From CAVWSM01 sp963798505 (lineage in GTDB: Bacteria; Actinomycetota; Actinomycetes; Jiangellales; Jiangellaceae), in NCBI GenBank assembly GCA_963798505.1, contig CAWCTX010000011.1, positions 124,001 to 188,000 on the forward strand: a stretch of DNA of 64,000 nt, given 5' to 3'. Position 1 is the first letter of the stretch; each line of letters starts with the position of its first letter. Positions 18,361 through 27,137 of the stretch are shown one piece after another. The notes beneath the pieces are model-generated. The model was not told where the DNA came from, did not search any database, and saw nothing but the letters and a program-made list of their open reading frames with translations. A program made the position numbers and the translations under genes.

Positions 18361-18380
18361 CGGGGCCCCTCTGGGCCCCG
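18361..18380. terminator. GC hairpin abutting the next start codon
   Basis: CGGGGCCC-CTCT-GGGCCCCG, eight perfect GC pairs, ending two bases before ATG 18382 and 28 bases after the previous stop. It may end transcription of the small gene or mask ribosome access to the molybdoenzyme gene. No U-run follows. Confidence 0.5.
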
Positions 18381-18381
18381 A

Positions 18382-19986
18382 ATGCTGGCCGTGATGCTGC
18401 AGCGTCGGCGCCCGCACCGCGGCGACCCCCCGGTCGCGGTGCGGGCGCTGGCCGGGCTGCTGGCCGCGGGTGCGGCGCTGGCCGCGGCCGAGGCTGTGGC
18501 CGCGCTCACGGGCGTGCTCGGCTCGCCGGTCACCGCGGTCGGAGGCGCGACGATCGACCGGACGCCGCGGCCGCTCAAGGAGTTCGCGATCCGGACGTTC
18601 GGCGAGGCGGACAAGGCCGTGCTGCTCGGCGGCATCCTCGCCACGATCGCCCTGTACGCGTGTGTCGTCGGAGCTCTGGCCTGGCGACGCACGCGCCTTG
18701 CTGCCGCCGCCGTCGGGCTGCTCGGGGCCGTAGCGGCCGCGGCGGCGGTGTCCCGGCCCACCGCCTCGCCGGTTGACGCTCTCCCCGCGCTCGTCGGCGC
18801 CGCGGTGGGCGCCGGGATACTCGTTCTCCTGGTTCGCGCAAGTCGCCTGGCCGCACCGGCACCGACGGGCCTCGATCTGCCGACGATGCTGGCGCGCACC
18901 GACCGCTCCGATGGGGGTTGGGACCGGCGCGGCCTGCTCCTCACCGCCGCGGGCGTCGGTGCCGCAGCGACGGTGAGCGGCGGCATCGGTCGCTACGCGT
19001 TGACCCGGCAGAACGACGTCAGTGCGTCGCGTGCCGCCGTACGGCTGCCTGCTCCAGCGTCACCTGCTCCCGCGCTGCCGGCCGGGGTGCAGCCGGACAT
19101 CCCCGGCATCACGCGGTTCACCACGCCGAACCCCGACTTCTACCGGGTGGACACCGCGCTCGTGCTGCCAAGCGTGCGTGCCGAAGACTGGTCGTTGCGT
19201 GTGCACGGCATGGTCGACCGCGAGCTGCGCATCGACTACACCGACCTGCTCGACCGGCCGATGGTCGAGCGGGACATCACGCTGACTTGCGTCTCCAACG
19301 AGGTCGGCGGCCGGCTTGCCGGCAACGCACGATGGCTCGGAGTAACCCTCGCCGACGTGCTCGAAGCTGCCGGGGTCCATGCCGACGCCGACCAGCTGGT
19401 GAGCCGCTCGGCCGATGGCTGGACCTGCGGAACGCCGGTCAGGACCGTCCTCGACGGCCGCGACGCGATCCTCGCCGTCGGCATGAACGGCGAGCCGCTG
19501 CCGCAGTCGCACGGCTTCCCGGTGCGAATGGTGGTGCCCGGCTTGTACGGCTACGTGTCGGCCACCAAGTGGGTCGTCGACCTCGAGCTGACGACGTTCG
19601 CCGCCTACGACGCGTACTGGGTCAAGCGTGGCTACGCAGAGCAGGCGCCGATCAAAACCATGACTCGCATCGACACCCCGAAGTCGCTTGCCGAGGTGCG
19701 TCCAGGACGAGTGGCCATCGCCGGGGTCGCCTGGGCGCAGCACCGGGGCATCGACGCGGTCGAAGTCCGGTTCGACAACGGCCCGTGGCAGCCTGCCCGG
19801 CTCGCTGACGAGGCGAGCGCCGACACCTGGCGGCTCTGGTCGTACGAATGGGACGCCTCGCCCGGTCGCCACACGGTCCAGGCCAGGGCGACCGATGGCA
19901 CCGGCGACGTCCAGCCGGAGGAACGGGCACCGATCTTTCCCAACGGCGCGAGTGGTTGGCACTCCGTCATCGTCAACGTCCGCTGA
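18382..19986 (+). CDS. Membrane-anchored sulfite-oxidase-family molybdopterin oxidoreductase
   Basis: 534 residues. The first 190 hold about five membrane helices, then a twin-Arg-free hydrophobic stretch, then the molybdopterin domain (about 235-400) and a C-terminal Mo-co dimerisation (Ig-like) domain (about 410-530). The Mo-ligand cysteine is in DITLTCVSNEVGG; PQSHGFPVRMVVPGLYG is the conserved pterin loop. The reaction is oxygen-atom transfer, perhaps on sulfite or a sulfoxide, outside the membrane. It shares an operon with the fasciclin lipoprotein 23 bases downstream. ATG 18382 lies against a strong hairpin; ATG 18394 is an alternative. Confidence 0.92.
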   Translation: MLAVMLQRRRPHRGDPPVAVRALAGLLAAGAALAAAEAVAALTGVLGSPVTAVGGATIDRTPRPLKEFAIRTFGEADKAVLLGGILATIALYACVVGALAWRRTRLAAAAVGLLGAVAAAAAVSRPTASPVDALPALVGAAVGAGILVLLVRASRLAAPAPTGLDLPTMLARTDRSDGGWDRRGLLLTAAGVGAAATVSGGIGRYALTRQNDVSASRAAVRLPAPASPAPALPAGVQPDIPGITRFTTPNPDFYRVDTALVLPSVRAEDWSLRVHGMVDRELRIDYTDLLDRPMVERDITLTCVSNEVGGRLAGNARWLGVTLADVLEAAGVHADADQLVSRSADGWTCGTPVRTVLDGRDAILAVGMNGEPLPQSHGFPVRMVVPGLYGYVSATKWVVDLELTTFAAYDAYWVKRGYAEQAPIKTMTRIDTPKSLAEVRPGRVAIAGVAWAQHRGIDAVEVRFDNGPWQPARLADEASADTWRLWSYEWDASPGRHTVQARATDGTGDVQPEERAPIFPNGASGWHSVIVNVR

Positions 19987-20009
19987 ACCACCCAGACAAG
20001 GAGCAGATC

Positions 20010-20642
20010 ATGCGTACGACAACTCGCGCCAAGGCGGCGCTCATGAGCCTCGCAGCCGTGGCAACTCTTGTCCTCGCCGCGTGCTCCGACGACTCCGGCG
20101 ACAACGCCAGCAGTGCCGACAACGCCGCATCGCCCCCGCCCGCGGCCGCAGGCGGTAACGCGATGGGAGCCGAGTTCGGGCCGGCGTGTAGCGCCGTGCC
20201 CGCGGATGGCGCCGGCTCGTTCGAGGGCATGGCCCAGGACCCGGTGGCCACGGCCGCGTCGAACAACCCCGTCCTCTCGACCCTCGTCGGCGCAGTCGGC
20301 GCCGCCGGTCTCGGAGACACGCTCAACAACGCCGAGAACATCACCGTCTTCGCGCCCATCAACGACGCGTTCGCAGCCGTCGACCCGGCGACGCTCAGCG
20401 CCGCGATGGCCGACCCGACCGGCCTGCTCACCACCGTGCTCACATACCACGTCGTCGGTGAGCGGCTCAGTCCGGCGGACCTGGCCGGCACGCACCAGAC
20501 TCTCCAGGGCGGCGAGGTCACCGTGAGCGGCTCCGGTGAGGACTTCACCGTCAACGGCGCCGCGAAGGTCGTGTGCGGCAACGTGACGACCGGTAACGCG
20601 ACTGTCTACCTCATCGACGGTGTCCTGCTGCCGTCGAGCTGA
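20010..20642 (+). CDS. Fasciclin-domain lipoprotein (MPT70/MPT83-like)
   Basis: 210 residues with signal peptide and lipobox LVLAAC, then an Ala/Asn/Asp-rich linker and one fasciclin (FAS1) domain from about residue 75 to the end: NNPVLSTLVGAVGAAGL, NITVFAPINDAFAAVD (the H1-like motif), LTYHVVGERLSPADL, and VYLIDGVLLP. The start ATG 20010 has AAGGAG at 19998-20003. The same pairing with a membrane redox protein occurs in the mycobacterial SigK regulon, but no SigK gene is in the window. Probable role in extracellular adhesion or envelope. Confidence 0.93.
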   Translation: MRTTTRAKAALMSLAAVATLVLAACSDDSGDNASSADNAASPPPAAAGGNAMGAEFGPACSAVPADGAGSFEGMAQDPVATAASNNPVLSTLVGAVGAAGLGDTLNNAENITVFAPINDAFAAVDPATLSAAMADPTGLLTTVLTYHVVGERLSPADLAGTHQTLQGGEVTVSGSGEDFTVNGAAKVVCGNVTTGNATVYLIDGVLLPSS

Positions 20643-20722
20643 GGCGGCCGGAAAAGAAATCTGCGCTGGCGACCAATCCAAGTCGGTCGCTGATCCGAAT
20701 AACCCGGCGAGTGCGTGCGGTT

Positions 20723-20747
20723 CTGGCCCGTGCAGGGGGCGGGCCAG
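20723..20747. terminator. Candidate bidirectional terminator
   Basis: CTGGCCCG-N9-CGGGCCAG, perfect 8-bp stem, in the 150-bp gap between the convergent fasciclin and FAD oxidoreductase genes. Its position suits a shared terminator. There is no clear T-run on either side. Confidence 0.5.
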
Positions 20748-20792
20748 GGCCGTCCGTGCCGCTTTCTGCGTGATTGCGGTGCTCAGACGCGA

Positions 20793-22010
20793 TCACCGCG
20801 TGGCGGGCGCGCCGGCAGCGCTCAAGATGCCTGCGACGTTGTCCTCGGCGAAGAACTCGGCGGGTGAGGTCACGCCCGCGTTGACCCGCGCGAACCCGTC
20901 CATGGCTTCCTGGTTGCCGGCCATGGCACCCAACAGCTGCTGGAGCTCTTCCGGCGGGGGCTCGAGGGTCGCGAGCTGCGTAGTGAACTCGTACATCGGG
21001 AGGACGTGCTCGTCGCGCGTGGACTGGTAGCTCGCCATCGCGTCATCGAAGGTGCGTTCGCCGGTGAAGCTTTGGTCGAGAGCCGCGACACACAGTTCGG
21101 CGTCGCGGAACGCGTCGGCGATTCCCTGCGCGGTGATGAAGTCCTTGTTGTAGCCCGCGTCTCCGACCAGCGCCCAGCCGGGGCCGTATGGCTTGCGGAA
21201 GTAGTTCAACACCGCAGTGCCGACGAAACGCTCCTCGCGCTTGGCCTCCCGGACACGCTCGGCGAAATGCGGCGCGAGGTCGAGCATTTTGAGGAAGTTG
21301 CCCTCGATGTCCTGTTTGTTCGCAGCGAGCTCGGCGTATGGCCATCCGCCCACCAGGAGGGTCAGGCCGTCGTTGGTGGGCCACGCCGCGAATCCGCGAT
21401 CCGGGCGAACGTACGTCTCCCAACGGCCGTTCATCGGCAGCCCGCTCCAGTAGGCGTAGTAGCCACACAGCAGCTGTGGCTTGTCGTTGTACTGCTCCGC
21501 GCCGACGGTCTTGGCCACGGTGGAGTGCCGTCCGTCCGCTCCGATGACGACGCGAGCGCGCTCCGTGACGGTTCCGCTCCCCTTGCCATGGCCGCGGACC
21601 CCGACGACCCGGCCGTCCTCGAACACCACGTCCTCGACGGTGAAGCCCTCACGGACCTCGGCGCCCGCCTCGGACGCAGCGTCCACGAGCAGGGCGTCCA
21701 GCACGGTCCGTCGTGGGCCGTAGGCAACCGGGGCTTCCGCGGTCCCTGGTGCTCCGGACAGCGTGAAGGGTCCGAAGTCGAACAAGTACGTGTCAATGGG
21801 CGGACATCCCGTCGCGGTCAGCCGCTCGAGCAGCCCCCATCTCTGGAGCGCCGCGACGCCCGGCGGGTGGACGAGGTGGGTGGAAATAGTGTCACTCGGG
21901 AAAGTCGCACGGTCGACCACCAGAACGCTGTAGCCCTCCTGGGCCAGCAGCATCGCCGTTGGCGATCCAGCACAGCGCGCTCCCACTACGATCACGTCGT
22001 ACGACTGCAT
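20793..22010 (-). CDS. FAD-dependent oxidoreductase (geranylgeranyl-reductase/monooxygenase type)
   Basis: 405 residues. Rossmann FAD motif YDVIVVGARCAGSPTAMLLA at the start, then VVIGADGRHSTVAK and WALVGDAGYNKDFITAQGIA, the second FAD-binding GD motif of PHBH-type flavoproteins. Probably hydroxylates or reduces a lipid or aromatic substrate with NAD(P)H. It is 19 bases after the flavin monooxygenase gene, same strand, likely one operon with the SDR and LuxR genes. Confidence 0.9.
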   Translation of the reverse strand: MQSYDVIVVGARCAGSPTAMLLAQEGYSVLVVDRATFPSDTISTHLVHPPGVAALQRWGLLERLTATGCPPIDTYLFDFGPFTLSGAPGTAEAPVAYGPRRTVLDALLVDAASEAGAEVREGFTVEDVVFEDGRVVGVRGHGKGSGTVTERARVVIGADGRHSTVAKTVGAEQYNDKPQLLCGYYAYWSGLPMNGRWETYVRPDRGFAAWPTNDGLTLLVGGWPYAELAANKQDIEGNFLKMLDLAPHFAERVREAKREERFVGTAVLNYFRKPYGPGWALVGDAGYNKDFITAQGIADAFRDAELCVAALDQSFTGERTFDDAMASYQSTRDEHVLPMYEFTTQLATLEPPPEELQQLLGAMAGNQEAMDGFARVNAGVTSPAEFFAEDNVAGILSAAGAPATR

Positions 22011-22029
22011 GGCTATGTCTCCCTAGCAG

Positions 22030-23077
22030 CTAAATTTGGTTCTGCTGGGCGGGCGGGTGGCCCTTTTCGGCTTCTCGGGCCGTGCGTCCACAGATGTGCC
22101 TGGCAATGTACGCCGCGTCGCGCCCTACCCCGCCAATGAGCCCAGAGGTGAAGGCGTACAGGAAGAGCCGGCCCACGAAGAAGAGTCCCGGAACGTCCCG
22201 CGTGATACCGCGGTCTTGGACGGCTCACGTCAGGCGCAAACGCGGGCAGCTCGACCCACCCGAAGTCTGGACGGAAGCCCGTGCACCAGATCACCGTCGA
22301 GACCGCAAGTACATGCCCATCTGCGAGCATCGGCATCCCGCCGCTGGCGCCGACGGTCCGTGGGACGCGTTCGACGCCTGCCGCGGCCAGGTCCTTCGAC
22401 TTGACGCTCTCGAGCGGCGCTCCCGCGGACAGGAGCTTCGATCGCATCCGCCGACCGATAGGCGTCCCGGTCGTGAGGACGTGGTTGGCGAAGAACCATA
22501 ACGGTGCGACCTCGTATGCGATCTCGGCTCCTGAGTTGCCCGCGCCGACGACGAGGGCATCGCCGGTCGGCAGCGCTGACGGACGGCGGTAGTCGCTCGA
22601 GTGCAGCTGCACGATGTCTGGCGCGAGTTCGCTGGCGAACGGTGGGATGTTCGGCGTCTGGAATGCGCCGGTGGCGACGACGACATTCTCCGCACCGAAG
22701 GTGGCGTTGCCCGACTCGATGACGAAGGACCCGTCGGCACGGGAGAGCCGGTCAACGTGGATCCCGTGGCGCACGGGGAGTGCGAAGTGCCGTGCGTACA
22801 TCTCGACATAGTCGGCCACCTCGTCCATCGTCGGGTGGCCACTCGCCGGTCCCGGAAAGCGCATCCCCGGCAGTGCGGAGAAGCGCGCGGGCGTGATGAG
22901 AGACAGCGAGTCCCAACGGCTGCGCCAGGAGTCGCCGGTCTGCTGGCGCTCGTCCAGGATCACGAACCGTCTGCCCCGCCGGGCGAGCTCGTACCCGACG
23001 GCGAGGCCGGCCTGCCCCCCTCCGATGATCACCGTCTCGAATGGCTCCGGCTCATCGGCAAGGCCCACAGCACTCAC
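22030..23077 (-). CDS. Flavin-containing monooxygenase (YUCCA/Baeyer-Villiger type), frameshifted near 3-prime end
   Basis: Dinucleotide fold GGGQAGLAVGYELARRG at residue 18, second NADP motif VVGAGNSGAEIAYEV near residue 170, and CTGFRPDFGWVELP (the FATGY-like region). After DVSRPRP the frame fails. Skipping one base near 22210-22222 restores ITRDVPGLFFVGRLFLYAFT and AAYIARHICGRTAREA, stopping at 22030. The protein would be about 348 residues, the normal size for this clade. The intact first 290 residues hold both nucleotide sites. Confidence 0.87.
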
Positions 23078-23149
23078 CTCGCTCCATGCGACCGGGATAA
23101 GCGCAGGATGCTGACGAATCGGTGCGGCAGTATCGGGGAGGTCCCCTAC

Positions 23150-24724
23150 TTAGAGGCGGATCTTCTCCCGAGTCGCGTACGCGGCCGCTTCGGCACGATT
23201 GCGAAGGCCGAGCTTGGACAGCACATTGCCCACGTGGTGCTCGACCGTCTTGCGCGTGATGTAGAGGCGGTCGCCGATCTCGGGATTGGACAACCCGGCG
23301 CCGATGAGGCCAAGGACCTCGGTCTCGCGCTTCGTCAGTGCGCCCACTCCCTTGGTACCGGTCCGGATGGGCACACCGAACGAGCGCAGCAGCGCACCGG
23401 CCGCATCGGCGTGCCGAGCGGCTTGGAGCCGCTCGAAGTCGGCGAGCGCAGCTTTCGCTTCGGAAACGGCCACATCGGGTGAGCGTTCGGCGAGTGCGCG
23501 GGCCATCTCCAGGCGCGTACGGGCGAGCTCCAGCGGCAGCTTGGCACGCGCGAAATCTGCCAAGGCGTCCTGCAGCAAGGGACGCGCAGCATCGCCATGT
23601 CCTCTCGCCACGTGGACCTGTCCCATGGCGAGAGAGGCGGCCGCGGTGAGATACGGCAATCGCTGCGTCGCGGCGAGCCGGCTCAGTCGCTGTGCGACCC
23701 GCCAGGCATCGTCGACGTTGCCCTCGTCGAGATGGACGTCGACCAACAGGGCCAGCAACGGGCCGGCCATGGTCGACGCCCCTACCGAAGGAGTGTCGTC
23801 TTCAGGATCCGAAGTGTGCCTCTCGAGGAGGTCGCGGGCGAGCTCCGTCTCGCCGCGGGCCAGGTGAACCGCGGCGAGCGCTCCGACGGCATCCGGGTGC
23901 TGCTCGAGTCCCTCCAAGAGCTGAACTGCCTCCTCGATACGGCCCTGCCGAAGGCGCAGATTCGCGAGGCGGATGAGGGCAGCGTCGCGCCGCGCCGAGA
24001 CGCCCCGATCGAAATGCCTGGCCGCTTCGGCGAGCTGAACCTCCGCCTCGCTCCAGCGTCCTGCGGCCGTGAGGATCCCTCCGTAGTGGGCGCGGCAGAA
24101 CGCGGCGACAATGTTCCTCCGCTTCATGAGGTCCTCGGTCGCGCGCATCCATTGGTCCGCGCGGGGAACGTCGTTGACCAGCTCGCACGCCCAAAAGAAC
24201 GCACAGAACGTCGAGTCCACGACGCTGAAGTCGGTGAGCTCACCCGCGATGGCCGCTGCCAGGACCTCGTCGAGGCAGACCAGTCCGTCCTCGACACGGT
24301 TGGTCAGCAGGAGGACGCCGCCGAGATAGGCCAACGCATCGAACTCGACGGCCGGATCGCCGAACCGGCGGCCGATGGTGCTCGCTTCACGGAGCATGGA
24401 CTCCCGGATCTGCATGTCCTGTTCTGCGAAGGAGTCGACGATCAGGACCCATCCGGCTTCGGGTGTGTCCTCGCCCGCCTCCTCGAAGATGCGGCGGGCG
24501 CGCGCCAACCATCCGCTCTCCACGGCCCAGTCGCCGAAGACGCTCCCGCTGATCCACGCGAGCCGGCGCGCCGCGCGGCCAGCAGCCGTGTTCAGGCGTT
24601 CCCTTCGATAGGCGGAGTAGGCACGCTCGTAATGCTCGACAGCCGAGGTGTATTCACACTCGAGGTACAGAGCGTCAGCCAGGCCTTCGAACGCCGCGCC
24701 CGACTCATCCTGACGAGAACCCAC
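23150..24724 (-). CDS. TPR-rich LuxR-family regulator without AAA domain
   Basis: 524 residues of alpha-helical repeats (TPR-like, such as DALYLECEYTSAVEHYERAY and LANLRLRQGRIEEAVQLLEG) followed by a C-terminal LuxR HTH: LTKRETEVLGLIGAGLSNPE and RKTVEHHVGNVLSKLG. The usual N-terminal ATPase domain of the large LuxR (LAL/MalT) class is absent, so it is either a short member or has lost its 5-prime part. It sits 20 bases after the SDR gene on the same strand and could regulate the flavoprotein genes behind it. Confidence 0.87.
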   Translation of the reverse strand: MGSRQDESGAAFEGLADALYLECEYTSAVEHYERAYSAYRRERLNTAAGRAARRLAWISGSVFGDWAVESGWLARARRIFEEAGEDTPEAGWVLIVDSFAEQDMQIRESMLREASTIGRRFGDPAVEFDALAYLGGVLLLTNRVEDGLVCLDEVLAAAIAGELTDFSVVDSTFCAFFWACELVNDVPRADQWMRATEDLMKRRNIVAAFCRAHYGGILTAAGRWSEAEVQLAEAARHFDRGVSARRDAALIRLANLRLRQGRIEEAVQLLEGLEQHPDAVGALAAVHLARGETELARDLLERHTSDPEDDTPSVGASTMAGPLLALLVDVHLDEGNVDDAWRVAQRLSRLAATQRLPYLTAAASLAMGQVHVARGHGDAARPLLQDALADFARAKLPLELARTRLEMARALAERSPDVAVSEAKAALADFERLQAARHADAAGALLRSFGVPIRTGTKGVGALTKRETEVLGLIGAGLSNPEIGDRLYITRKTVEHHVGNVLSKLGLRNRAEAAAYATREKIRL

Positions 24725-24744
24725 CCAATCGATGATGGCAGCGG

Positions 24745-25539
24745 CTAGTCGTCCAGGCTGCCCATGGTCAGGTTGACAGTCGTTCCGGTCATCCCGCTGG
24801 CCTTGTCGGAAGCCATGAAGGCCGCCACGTCAGCCATCTCCGTGAGCGTCATGAGCCGTCGGGGATGGGTCCTGCTTGCGAGAACCTCCTGGAACTGCTC
24901 CCAGGTCATGCCCAATGCCTTGGCGCGAGACTCGAAGAAGCGTCTCCGCGATCCGACCGATTCCGGCATCGCCTGCGGCCGCAGACCGACCACACGAATA
25001 CCCCGAGGCGCGAGCTCCGCGGACAGGTCGCGAGTGAGTGCCTCCTTCGCAGCCTGCGCCGGACCGTAGCCTCCCACCAAGGACAGGCCCGTACGCGAGT
25101 GGAGTGTGCTGACGGTCATGATCACCCCCGCTTCGTTGGGAGCCATCCGCCGGGCCGCCAGGCGCGCGGTCAGGAAGTACGACCTGCTGTAGGTCGCAAT
25201 CGGTAGGGAGAACTGCTCGACATCCAGCTCGACCAGCGGCACACCAAGAATCGCCGGGTCCGAGTTCCCGACCGCGTTGAACGAGATGTCGAGGCGACCC
25301 GCCTTGTCGATCACGGACTGCAGATGTGTGTCCACAGCCTGCTCGTCCAGAGCGTCGACCTCCGCGGCGTCGGCGTATCCGCCGGCGGAAACGATCCCCT
25401 TGGCGACTGCTTCGACAGGTGCCAGGTTGCGCCCGGTGAGAAACAGCTTGGCACCCTCGCGCGCAAAGGCGAGTGCGACGGCACCGCCGATGGCGCCCCC
25501 GGTTCCGTAGATCACCGCAACCTTGTCCTCCAGCATCAT
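24745..25539 (-). CDS. SDR-family oxidoreductase with altered active site
   Basis: 264 residues. Cofactor motif YGTGGAIGGAVALAFAREGA is a variant of TGxxxGxG. The catalytic Tyr lies in GGYGPAQAAKEALTRD: the residue at Y+4 is Gln, not the usual Lys (YxxxK), with the first Lys at Y+7. Unless alignment slips by three, the proton-relay Lys is missing and activity is doubtful. The rest is normal (STLHSRTG for the Ser region, C-terminal TGTTVNLTMG). Divergent from the sigma factor gene. Confidence 0.85.
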   Translation of the reverse strand: MMLEDKVAVIYGTGGAIGGAVALAFAREGAKLFLTGRNLAPVEAVAKGIVSAGGYADAAEVDALDEQAVDTHLQSVIDKAGRLDISFNAVGNSDPAILGVPLVELDVEQFSLPIATYSRSYFLTARLAARRMAPNEAGVIMTVSTLHSRTGLSLVGGYGPAQAAKEALTRDLSAELAPRGIRVVGLRPQAMPESVGSRRRFFESRAKALGMTWEQFQEVLASRTHPRRLMTLTEMADVAAFMASDKASGMTGTTVNLTMGSLDD

Positions 25540-25580
25540 CTCTGGCTCCGTTCTGGATCGTCACAGCCGTCGAGGATGTA

Positions 25581-25643
25581 GACACCGGAGCGTCGGGGAA
25601 ATGGGCGCTCACCAACCGCCCAGATCGTCCCTCCGCCGGTGTC
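25581..25643. promoter_or_regulatory. Inverted repeat in the SDR/sigma divergent promoter
   Basis: GACACCGG at 25581-25588 and its exact complement CCGGTGTC at 25636-25643 lie in the 125-bp divergent gap, 55 bases apart centre to centre. They could be paired regulator sites with looping, or sigma elements for each direction. Low confidence. Confidence 0.35.
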
Positions 25644-25664
25644 CATACAGGATGGAGGTGCGAC

Positions 25665-26708
25665 ATGGCGCAGGAGGACGGTGACACGATGGCGTCGGTG
25701 GCGGCAGCGGACCTGATCTCAAGGGCACGAGCTGGGAACGGCGACGCATTCCGCGAGCTGACCGAGCCGTATCGCCGAGAGCTACTGGTGCACTGCTACC
25801 GGATGCTCGGATCCTTTCAAGATGCCGAGGACGCCCTCCAAGACACGCTGCTGACCGCGTGGCAAGGCCTCAAAGGGTTCGAGGGACGCGCCTCGCTGCG
25901 TACCTGGCTCTACAGGATCGCCACCAACCGCTGTCTCAACGCGCGCCGTTCGGCCAGCCGACGCCCGGCCAAGGAGTGGGACGTGCCCAAGGTGCAACCG
26001 CCCGAGCCGACGCGGCTCGGCGAAGTCGTCTGGCTCGAGCCATTTCCGGACACCCTCCTCGAGGGTGCGATCGACATGCCGATCGGCCCGGACGCCCGCT
26101 ATGAGCAGACCGAGTCCATCTCTCTCGCCTTCGTGACCGCGCTCCAGATCCTGCCCCCGCGCCAGCTCGCCGTCCTCATCTTGCGTGACGTCCTCGGATT
26201 CCATGCAGGCGAGGTGGCCGACATGCTGGGCTCGACCGTCGAGTCGGTCAACAGCGCCCTCAAGCGGGCGCGCGCCAGCCTGCAGCGCCGACGGTCGCCG
26301 ACCGCCGACCGCGAACCCCCTCCCGCCTCCGACTCACCCGCCGAGGATGCGATCGTGGCGAAGTTCGTGCGCGCGTACGAGTCCGCCGATCTCGACGCGC
26401 TGGTCGCCCTGCTGACGGGCGACGTCTTCATCTCGATGCCACCGATGCCCTTCGAATACGAAGGCCGCGACATCGTGGCTCCGTTCTTCGCGAGCATCTT
26501 CCGCGCGGGGCGCAGGTTCGACCTCGTACGGACGCGGGCCAACGGTCAGCCGGCTTTCGGGGCCTACCTGCGCGCGCCTGCCGGCGTCAGCCACGGGGTC
26601 GGCCTCTTCGTCCTCACCCTCGCCGGGGAACGGATCTGCGCCATGACGCGCTTCGACAACAGCGTGTTGCCCTGGTTCGGGCTGCCCCGATCACTCCCAA
26701 GCCGATAG
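25665..26708 (+). CDS. ECF sigma factor with C-terminal SnoaL-like domain (SigX5/TIGR02960 type)
   Basis: 347 residues. Sigma region 2 (ELLVHCYRMLGSFQDAEDAL, FEGRASLRTWLYRIATNRCL) and region 4 (LPPRQLAVLILRDVLGFHAG, VADMLGSTVESVNSALKRAR) are clear. From about residue 230 a SnoaL-like fold follows (EDAIVAKFVRAYESADLDAL), which in such ECF groups controls activity in place of an anti-sigma factor. The linker WLEPFPDTLLEG is typical of the SigX5/SigG-like group. ATG 25665 has GGAGG at 25654-25658. Divergent from the SDR/flavoprotein set, which may be its target. Confidence 0.92.
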   Translation: MAQEDGDTMASVAAADLISRARAGNGDAFRELTEPYRRELLVHCYRMLGSFQDAEDALQDTLLTAWQGLKGFEGRASLRTWLYRIATNRCLNARRSASRRPAKEWDVPKVQPPEPTRLGEVVWLEPFPDTLLEGAIDMPIGPDARYEQTESISLAFVTALQILPPRQLAVLILRDVLGFHAGEVADMLGSTVESVNSALKRARASLQRRRSPTADREPPPASDSPAEDAIVAKFVRAYESADLDALVALLTGDVFISMPPMPFEYEGRDIVAPFFASIFRAGRRFDLVRTRANGQPAFGAYLRAPAGVSHGVGLFVLTLAGERICAMTRFDNSVLPWFGLPRSLPSR

Positions 26709-26771
26709 CAGGATTCCCCACACTGCCTCCGGAGTCCGCCACCGATTTGAAGCAACTCGCGCGAAGGGTGG

Positions 26772-27026
26772 GTGTTCGCTCGCGCCCGACGATTCCGGGC
26801 GACGCTGGCAGCGATCTTCGCGGTGAGTGGCGCGGCGGGCGGGGTCGGCGGATGGATCGGTGACCACGTCGTCCGGCGTATCGATCCGGCGCACTTCCGG
26901 CGGGTCGTGGTCTCGGCGCTCGTGGTGAGTTCGACCGTGGCGCTGCTGCACACCGGAGCCGCCGCCTCTGACGCCGACCGGGGATTTGGCTCGGTAACAC
27001 CCTGCATACCGTCTGGACGGTATTGA
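26772..27026 (+). pseudogene. C-terminal fragment of a TauE/SafE-like membrane transporter
   Basis: 84 codons open from a GTG. The stretch FRATLAAIFAVSGAAGGVGG and the following WIGDHVVRRIDPAHFRRVVV resemble the last helices of TauE/SafE anion exporters, which are about 250 residues. No N-terminal part is present upstream, where the sigma gene ends 63 bases away. The reading then runs into the operator for the next gene. Probably a remnant. Confidence 0.5.
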
Positions 27027-27052
27027 CAGACGGCTCATCCCTGGTGTCTGAT
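27006..27052 (+). promoter_or_regulatory. TetR-type operator overlapping a -35/-10 promoter of the catabolic operon
   Basis: ATACCGTC-TG-GACGGTAT at 27006-27023 is a perfect 18-bp palindrome. TTGACA at 27023-27028 overlaps its last base, and TCTGAT at 27047-27052 lies 18 bases downstream as a possible -10. Both are 86-132 bases before ATG 27138. The TetR encoded by the second gene of the operon is the obvious ligand. Confidence 0.68.
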
Positions 27053-27137
27053 TCGAGCCCACGGCCAACGGTGGCCGGGCGAGCATGATCCCGCCCAGCC
27101 ACGCGGCCGCCCGACGCGGACACCGGAAGGCTGGGGA

